This document shows positions 6,824 through 10,842 of a stretch of DNA of 10,842 nucleotides, in pieces. Below the pieces are notes generated by a model. The model was not told where the DNA came from and made no database searches. It saw only the letters and a program-made list of their open reading frames with translations. Made by a program: the position numbers and the translations under genes. Source of the stretch: a bacterium (lineage in GTDB: Bacteria; Verrucomicrobiota; Verrucomicrobiia; Limisphaerales; J093). Location: NCBI GenBank assembly GCA_021784265.1, contig JAJXTA010000038.1, positions 1 through 10,842 of the forward strand, given 5' to 3'. Within the stretch, counting starts at the first letter, position 1; every line of letters starts with the position of its first letter.

Positions 6824-7817
6824 AAAGGGCCCGCTCGATGACTTGGTCGCAGGTCGGCAAGGGGGGTGGCCAGAGTCCGGGCCGGTCGGCACAGAGCAGC
6901 CAGTGGTCCCGGCCGCGGGGGGCGCGGCCCGGGCCGGGGTCGGTTTGCGGCACCACCCGCGCCGGTGGGTAGCCCAAGGCCCGGGCCACTTGGCCCGCCA
7001 GCTCATACCGTGACCGGCTCTCGCGAGCCCCCAGATGAAATAGTCCACCCGCGTCCCCACGGGCGGCCAGGGTGATCAGGCCTTCGCTGAGCGTCTGGAC
7101 ATCAATCGGATTGCGATACTCCTCGGCGGGAACCGCTACCGTCCGCCCGGCGGCGAACGCCGCCACCCATTTGTCCAAGAGCGAATTCGTGCCGGGCTGC
7201 CGCGCGCGTCCCAGAACCAGCGACGACCGCACGATCGCGGCGGAGGGGAGGTGGTGCTGGACCCACTTTTCCGCCTCGGCTTTGGTGCGCCCGTAGTGGC
7301 CAATCGGTGTTGGCGGATCACTCTCCCGATACCCATGTCGGGTGCCGTCGAACACCGCCCCCGTCGAGACGAAGACCAGCCGCGTGTTCAGCCGCGCGCA
7401 GGCCTCAGCCACCCGCTGGGCGCCAACGACGTTGATCGACCAGGCCAGCGCCGGCTCGCGCTCGCACCGGTCGATGTCCGACATCGCCGCTAACAACACC
7501 ACGCAATCTGGCCGCAGCGTGGCGAAGGCCCGGTCGAAGGCGGTGGCGTCTGTGAGCTCGATCCGTGCCGTCAAGACCGTGAACGCACCCGCGGCGGCGG
7601 CCACGAGGTGCTGCCCGACGAAACCGGACGCCCCGATCACCCACAGCCGGGGCGGACCCGCCGCGGTGAGGGCGGCGGCGCCTGGACCCGGGCGGACGGC
7701 CCGGACTCCCCCCTCCTTCCCTCCAGCCTCGTCAGCCTCGCCGCGGGGGGGCCGCTGGTCGGGGCGAACGGGTTCGCCTGGCTTGCCAGGTTTCACGGAA
7801 GGCTGGGTCAGCGTCAC
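6786..7817 (-). CDS. RmlD-like extended SDR: sugar (nucleotide) reductase/epimerase
   Basis: The core from about residue 56 is an extended short-chain dehydrogenase of the dTDP-4-dehydrorhamnose reductase type. It has the NAD(P) loop GASGFVG (62-68), VVLLAAMSDIDRCE (106-119), FVSTGAVFDG (149-158), the catalytic pair Y175 and K179 in YGRTK, and RNPIDV (236-241). RmlD homologues reduce a 4-keto nucleotide sugar; related SDRs epimerise. The GTG start at 7817 gives 343 residues, but the first 55 are Pro/Gly/Arg-rich and unlike the family. A shorter start is likely, yet the only usable one seen near the fold is a GTG at codon 60, very close to the first beta strand, so the N-terminus is unresolved. 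An AAGGAGG-like stretch inside the extension has no start codon behind it. The gene follows the secreted protein gene after 27 bases and overlaps the aminotransferase gene by 38. Substrate unknown. Confidence 0.85.
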   Translation of the reverse strand: MTLTQPSVKPGKPGEPVRPDQRPPRGEADEAGGKEGGVRAVRPGPGAAALTAAGPPRLWVIGASGFVGQHLVAAAAGAFTVLTARIELTDATAFDRAFATLRPDCVVLLAAMSDIDRCEREPALAWSINVVGAQRVAEACARLNTRLVFVSTGAVFDGTRHGYRESDPPTPIGHYGRTKAEAEKWVQHHLPSAAIVRSSLVLGRARQPGTNSLLDKWVAAFAAGRTVAVPAEEYRNPIDVQTLSEGLITLAARGDAGGLFHLGARESRSRYELAGQVARALGYPPARVVPQTDPGPGRAPRGRDHWLLCADRPGLWPPPLPTCDQVIERALYGVTQSHSRVGV

Positions 7818-7844
7818 GGGGGATGCGAGCCGCGGGGCGCGGGT

Positions 7845-9125
7845 TCAGTTGCCCCACTCCGGGAATGCGGTCAGCGCATCCACGAAGTTGTGCAGTTTGT
7901 CCGTGTGGGCGTCCTCCTGCCAGCCGCCGCGCCCGGCGCCCTTCCAAATGCCGTCATAGGGGCAGCCATCGTCGTTGATGGCGTAGAGGCAGTAGTTGAG
8001 GGTCTGGTAGGCCACGCCCTTGTACTCGAGGTCGCCGGTGGCCTTGGTGTAGAGCGCCAGCACCGCGCCGTAGGTGGAGGCGATGCCGCCCCACGGGTGG
8101 CGATCGGTATCCTGCTCGCCGCAGACGAAGATGCCGCTTTGTAGATGGGTGAAGTTGGCGTTCACGAACTCGATCAGGGCCTTGGCGTCTTGCCGCCAAT
8201 CGGGGTCCAACTTCTCCTTTCGTTCGAGGAGATAACGAGCCAGGTTCAACGGCGCCCAGGCGGTGCGGTTGGTCAACACGCGCTGGTCCTCAAAGAACTG
8301 GAACCAGAGCTGCTGGCCCTTGGCCAAGTCGGGAAGCTGCTTGGCCTTGATCCAGGTCCAAAGCTTGTCGCGGGGCGTTTGGAACTCGGGCTGGCCGTGC
8401 TCGAGGAGCCAATCGAAGAGGCGGAGGTTATAGGCCATATTGCCGGAGACCTCGCCCCGAGCCACGCCGGTCCGATAATCCACCCGGAACGGCCAGGGAG
8501 TCTGGGTCGCCGTCCCCGCCCGCATGTTGCGGGCCAGGACGCGGGCATTCTGCACGGCCTGCTGGAGATAACGCTCCTCCCGCGTCGCCTCGTACAGGCG
8601 CGCCAGGGCGTAGCCGGCCACCCCGCCCTTGTCGGGTTGAATTTCGTAGGGCCGGTCGTCCTGCGACCCGCAGTCGGGGGGTTGGGGACACCGCGACCGC
8701 CAGCCGGTGGAGCGGGAGAAACGAGGATAGAGGCCGGTGTCCGGCGTCAGAGCTTCCTTGACGAGGTAATCGCCCATCGAGCGCGCCATCTGGAGCAGGC
8801 GCGGGTCCTTTTGGCCCGTGGCGTCGAAGTACTTCAGGTAGGAGATGATCCCCATGCCGTTCTGCATGGCGGGGATGAAGGAGGGCCGGCTGGCAATGGG
8901 CCGGTAGTTGCCGTCCATGAAGGTCATCTGCACGAACTGCGGGTAGCCCTGGTCCATCGGGCAGCGCAGGTACCAGCCGACCTCGCGGGCCAAGGCATCG
9001 TTCCAGCTCGTCCACGGGCGGAGGAAACCGTGGTCGTCATAGACGGCCGGGTGGTTGCCGATGGTTTGGCCCCAGCCCGGGACGGCCGAGCCGCCGGCCA
9101 GCAGGAGTAACAGCAGATAACGCAT
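7845..9125 (-). CDS. Secreted alpha/alpha-toroid (six-hairpin glycosidase-like) protein
   Basis: A 426-residue exported protein with a short hydrophobic signal peptide (MRYLLLLLLAGGSAVPGWGQ, cleavage near residue 20). The mature part is a series of helical hairpins: YLKYFDATGQKDPRLLQMA (97-115), YALARLYEATREERYLQQA (172-190), LRLFDWLLEHGQ (234-245), NLARYLLERKEKLDPDWRQD (294-313) and YGAVLALYTKATGDLEYKG (352-370). This is the pattern of (alpha/alpha)6 barrels in six-hairpin glycosidases, polysaccharide lyases and uronyl epimerases. Conserved-looking aromatic and acidic clusters (PYEIQPDKGG 159-168, GEQDTDRHPWGG 336-347, NDDGCPYDG 384-392) may line the cleft. Six cysteines remain after signal removal, allowing disulfides. 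I cannot assign a CAZy family. It begins three bases after the DeoR gene stop and is the only secreted product of the operon, so extracellular or periplasmic glycan processing is the likely role (inference). Confidence 0.8.
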   Translation of the reverse strand: MRYLLLLLLAGGSAVPGWGQTIGNHPAVYDDHGFLRPWTSWNDALAREVGWYLRCPMDQGYPQFVQMTFMDGNYRPIASRPSFIPAMQNGMGIISYLKYFDATGQKDPRLLQMARSMGDYLVKEALTPDTGLYPRFSRSTGWRSRCPQPPDCGSQDDRPYEIQPDKGGVAGYALARLYEATREERYLQQAVQNARVLARNMRAGTATQTPWPFRVDYRTGVARGEVSGNMAYNLRLFDWLLEHGQPEFQTPRDKLWTWIKAKQLPDLAKGQQLWFQFFEDQRVLTNRTAWAPLNLARYLLERKEKLDPDWRQDAKALIEFVNANFTHLQSGIFVCGEQDTDRHPWGGIASTYGAVLALYTKATGDLEYKGVAYQTLNYCLYAINDDGCPYDGIWKGAGRGGWQEDAHTDKLHNFVDALTAFPEWGN

Positions 9126-9128
9126 AAA

Positions 9129-9917
9129 TCAGAATGAGTCGGCGACCAGCACCCGCACCTGTTGCTTCAGCCGGGCCAAGACCGCCGGTTTAACCCCACT
9201 GTCAGTGATCACCAGATCCACCTCCTTGAGCGGGCACAGGACGTAAAGGGCCTCGTCCCCGATCTTGCTGCTGTCCAGCACCAGAATCCGCTCGGCGCCG
9301 GCCCCCAACAAGGTCCGCGGCCATTCCGCGTCGAACGCCATTACCCCGCGCTCGAAGGAGAGCGCGGCCGCCCCAAAGAACACCTTGTTGGCCCGCACTT
9401 TGGTCAACCCCTCGCTCACGCCCGCTCCCACCAGATCATGACTGCTTCGCCGGTACTGCCCGCCGGTCAGCTCGACTCGAATGGAATCGCCCCCGCGCAG
9501 CTCCTCCAGGGCCGCCACCGAGAAGGTGATTACCACCAGATTGCGATGCGTCCGCAGGTTCCGCGCGATGCAGAGCGTCGTCGTCCCGGAGTCCAGCACG
9601 ATGGCCTCCCCTTCCTTGACCAGGCCCGCCGCCGCCCGCCCGATGCGGCTCTTGGCGTCGCCCATCTTCTGCAAGCGCTCGGCGAAGGTCTTCTCGAAGG
9701 CGACCGAGTGGGCCAGCCGGGCGCCGCCGGGAACCCGGATCACCTGGCCCGTGGCCACCAACCGCTCGATGTCGCGCCGGATCGTCATCTCCGACACGTC
9801 GAAGCGCGCGGCCATATCCGTAACCGAGGCGGTCATCTGCTCGCGCAAGAGGCGCAAAATGTCCTCGCCGCGGGAGCGGCCGGCCCGGCCGGCCCGTTTG
9901 GTTGGGGTGTTCGTCAC
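9129..9917 (-). CDS. DeoR-family transcriptional regulator (sugar-phosphate sensing)
   Basis: A 262-residue DeoR/GlpR-type regulator. The N-terminal winged HTH covers about residues 18-72 with the signature SVTDMAARFDVSEMTIRRDI (31-50). The C-terminal DeoRC sensor, an ISOCOT-like sugar-phosphate fold, shows VLDSGTTT (107-114), TGGQYRRSSHDLVG (151-164), FFGAAAL (180-186), LDSSKIG (214-220) and VDLVITD (233-239). Such proteins usually repress a sugar operon and release DNA on binding a phosphorylated sugar. The start is a GTG at 9917; a later Met would cut into the HTH. It is the first gene of a six-gene operon that includes a sugar kinase, so the kinase product or a derivative is an attractive inducer (inference). 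A short palindrome covers the start codon and could be an autoregulatory site. The extreme N-terminus is Arg/Gly-rich. Confidence 0.93.
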   Translation of the reverse strand: MTNTPTKRAGRAGRSRGEDILRLLREQMTASVTDMAARFDVSEMTIRRDIERLVATGQVIRVPGGARLAHSVAFEKTFAERLQKMGDAKSRIGRAAAGLVKEGEAIVLDSGTTTLCIARNLRTHRNLVVITFSVAALEELRGGDSIRVELTGGQYRRSSHDLVGAGVSEGLTKVRANKVFFGAAALSFERGVMAFDAEWPRTLLGAGAERILVLDSSKIGDEALYVLCPLKEVDLVITDSGVKPAVLARLKQQVRVLVADSF

Positions 9918-9923
9918 TGTGAC
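9913..9923. promoter_or_regulatory. Possible operator: palindrome over the DeoR start codon
   Basis: GTCAC-T-GTGAC is a perfect 5+5 palindrome with one central base, overlapping the GTG start of the DeoR gene and lying next to an A/T-rich patch (9922-9937), the only AT-rich spot in the region. Its position fits autorepression of the operon, but it is short and I see no second copy, so it may be chance. Confidence 0.25.
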
Positions 9924-10289
9924 TTTTTAACAACTTACCGGGTTTCCAGTGGGCGAGTAAAGAACTTCCCGCAGCCGGAGGTGAGAAAAACGTCCGCGGG
10001 CCGGGGCCACACCCGCCGTCGGAGTCGTGCGCCAACTTCGTGATTCGGCCGCCACCCACGGGGAGTGGGAGGAGCCGGTCCCGGGCCGCATCGGGGAGAC
10101 GCTGAGAGCGGCGCCTTTTCGGGCTGACGAGCGGCGATGGCTGTTGTCCTTTCACACGCACGATGTTCCATCAGGACGTTCAGTGCCGGTGCCGGCCGTG
10201 CCCCGGGCCGTCGGCCCGGCGGGGCCACTCACTCCCCCCGCGCGCGGGCGCGCCACCCCTGAAGGCCACGCGCCTGCCGCCAATTCGCT
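9918..10289. other. Intergenic region upstream of the DeoR operon; no supported gene
   Basis: About 370 bases, strongly GC-rich except for the patch beside the DeoR start, which should contain the operon promoter on the minus strand. I found no convincing -35/-10 pair; TTTACT and GTAAGT, 17 bases apart on the minus strand, are a poor match. A strong GC hairpin (CCGGGC 10203-10208, GCCCGG 10214-10219) and a CG-alternating run near 10239-10253 follow. Reading frames across the region have low-complexity Pro/Arg/Gly/Ala composition and look non-coding. Confidence 0.5.
10203..10219. other. GC-rich hairpin in the gene-free region
   Basis: CCGGGC and GCCCGG form a six-base stem with loop CGTCG; with C10220 bulged out, CC at 10201-10202 can also pair with GG at 10221-10222. 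No T-run follows on either strand. It lies about 70 bases before the possible Tat-leader gene start. Its role is unknown. Confidence 0.3.
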
Positions 10290-10410
10290 ATGCCGAACCC
10301 GACCAATCCCTCCCTCACCCGGCGCGGTTTCCTCCGGACCAGCGCCGGAAGCGCCGCCAGCTTGTGCAGTGGCCGGCCGGCGGGCCTTTGTCGCGGGCGA
10401 GCGACCGCCA
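10290..10410 (+). pseudogene. 5' fragment of a possible Tat-exported protein gene
   Basis: From the ATG at 10290 the frame begins with a polar region followed by TRRGFLRTSAGSAAS, a good match to the twin-arginine motif (S/T-R-R-x-F-L-K) and to the leaders of many PVC proteins. Right after SAASL the frame loses its hydrophobic character (CSGRPAGLCRGRA). In the +1 frame from 10366 the sequence reads AVAGRRAFVAG, which would extend the leader better, so a single-base insertion near 10362-10366 is possible. At 10411 both frames enter the REP-like repeat and nothing resembling a mature exported enzyme follows. I see no Shine-Dalgarno, but other genes here lack one too. I read this as a decayed gene start; the motif could also be coincidence in GC-rich DNA. 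Confidence 0.35.
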
Positions 10411-10518
10411 GGGAGCGCCGGCATCGCTGCCGGCGAGCGAGCGAACCAGCGAGCGGTTTCATCGTGCAAACCGGTGCCGGCATGGATGCCGGCGCTCCCA
10501 GGGATGTCGGCGCTCCCA
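10411..10518. repeat. REP/BIME-like repeat element with terminal inverted repeats
   Basis: GGGAGCGCCGGCAT (10411-10424) is an exact reverse complement of ATGCCGGCGCTCCC (10486-10499), giving an element of about 89 bases with 14-base inverted ends. Each end is itself a hairpin: CGCCGGCA/TGCCGGCG at 10416-10435 and GCCGGCAT/ATGCCGGC at 10476-10493. The right end is followed by a tandem near-copy, ATGCCGGCGCTCCCA at 10486-10500 and ATGTCGGCGCTCCCA at 10504-10518 (one mismatch, period 18). The inner part has GAGCGAGCGAACCAGCGAGCGG-type short repeats. This is the layout of bacterial interspersed mosaic elements or small non-autonomous elements. No transposase is in the window. Its right part codes for the abnormal tail of the PIN protein. 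Confidence 0.7.
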
Positions 10519-10737
10519 TCCCACCCGCTCAGTCCAGTCCACGAAGGGGGTGGGGTCTTTGTCGGGACCTTCCCGGCGTCCGATGCGATCTGCCAGGATT
10601 CGATATTCCTCCAGGATGCCGACGGCCATAGCCAGACGGCATTTGCGTCGCGCCAGGAGCACAAAGCAGCGACGATCCTCGCTCCTGGGCCAGAACGCCG
10701 CCGCGACCACGACGTTCGTGTCCACGACGATGGTCAC
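10459..10737 (-). pseudogene. PIN-domain toxin, C-terminally truncated by repeat sequence
   Basis: The first 70 or so residues are a typical PIN-domain start: IVVDTNVVVAAAF with catalytic D6, and GILEEYRILADRI with the second acidic position E43/E44. PIN toxins are metal-dependent RNases of about 130-140 residues needing further acidic residues in the C-terminal half (usually a DPDD-like cluster and a later Asp). Here the 92-residue product ends in GWERRHPWERRHPCRHR, which is translated REP-like repeat (10459-10518), so the later catalytic acids are missing and the toxin is probably inactive. I find no displaced C-terminal part further along the minus strand in this window. Start is the GTG at 10737, overlapping the stop of the upstream small gene as GTGA, the coupling typical of type II toxin-antitoxin pairs. 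Confidence 0.7.
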
Positions 10738-10841
10738 GCCTTGCGCCGCCGCTGTTCAGCCCGGTATTGCTTGATCTCGTCCTGGATGTGAGCCTCGTCT
10801 TCGACGGTTATGGGCCGCGTCTTGCGTCCCTGGTCGAGCAG
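10734..10841 (-). CDS. C-terminal end of a small gene upstream of the PIN toxin, probable antitoxin (partial)
   Basis: The last 35 codons of a minus-strand frame enter from the right edge and end at TGA (10736-10734), which overlaps the PIN gene GTG start. The product is charged and helical, with VEDEAHIQDEIKQYRAEQRR near its end and a basic RRRKA terminus. The length visible is too short to place in an antitoxin family, and the DNA-binding part must lie outside the window. Assignment as antitoxin rests on position and stop/start overlap alone. Confidence 0.5.
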   Translation of the reverse strand: MLDQGRKTRPITVEDEAHIQDEIKQYRAEQRRRKA

Positions 10842-10842
10842 A

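Noticed and set aside
6824..7060. 79-residue N-terminal extension of the aminotransferase
   Set aside because: It lies out of frame inside the SDR gene and is Pro/Gly/Trp/Arg-rich, while MELPKAIHEL at 6823 gives a normal DegT length.
8145..9110. 321-codon plus-strand frame opposite the secreted protein gene
   Set aside because: Antisense shadow; the minus strand has a signal peptide and a repeat structure that make sense as protein.
10411..10518. CRISPR array
   Set aside because: The repeated units are palindromic, only two direct copies exist and they are separated by 3 bases, with no spacers or cas genes.
10027..10791. 254-codon plus-strand frame across the gene-free region and the repeat
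   Set aside because: It runs through the REP-like repeat and antisense to the PIN domain; Pro/Ala/Arg-rich with no domain.
1..10842. tRNA, rRNA or riboswitch
   Set aside because: I found no cloverleaf, rRNA-like stretch or known riboswitch core in the gaps, which are short apart from 3045-3283 and 9918-10458.

Overview
This is a GC-rich bacterial window with eight well-supported genes, all but one on the minus strand, plus partial or damaged genes at both edges. The organism is probably a Verrucomicrobiota or related PVC/Bacteroidota-side bacterium. That is inferred from four things: a short Bacteroidota-like ParE, the near absence of Shine-Dalgarno sites, a response regulator with a Cys-rich tail, and a Tat-type leader (TRRGFLRTSAG) of the style common in PVC genomes. 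No 16S or other decisive marker is present.

Left part (1-3283): the 3' end of a type III restriction enzyme (Res) reading frame runs in from the left edge on the plus strand. It converges on a topoisomerase IV subunit B gene (parE-like, 2324 to 492). Upstream of parE, on the same strand, lies a REC-domain response regulator with a C-terminal CxxC...CxxC module. A roughly 240-base gap with a hairpin separates it from the next operon.

Middle part (3284-9917): six minus-strand genes packed with overlaps or gaps of 1 to 27 bases look like one operon. In transcription order they are a DeoR-family repressor, a secreted alpha/alpha-toroid (six-hairpin glycosidase-like) protein, an RmlD-like sugar-nucleotide reductase, a DegT/StrS-type PLP aminotransferase, a GHMP sugar-1-kinase resembling plant L-arabinokinase more than classical GalK, and an EamA/DMT 10-helix transporter. 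The set reads as a coherent but unassigned sugar pathway: extracellular processing of a glycan, anomeric phosphorylation of a free sugar, reduction and transamination of a (nucleotide-)sugar, and membrane transport, controlled by a sugar-phosphate-sensing repressor. No nucleotidyltransferase or glycosyltransferase is in the window, so the product is unknown.

Right part (9918-10842): a long GC-rich region with hairpins, then a possible broken Tat-signal gene start (plus strand). Next comes a REP/BIME-like repeat with 14-base terminal inverted repeats, then a PIN-domain toxin gene (minus strand) whose C-terminal half has been replaced by repeat-derived sequence. Just upstream of the PIN gene, with a GTGA stop/start overlap, is the end of a small partner gene (probable antitoxin). 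This end looks like a remodelled, decaying toxin-antitoxin locus.
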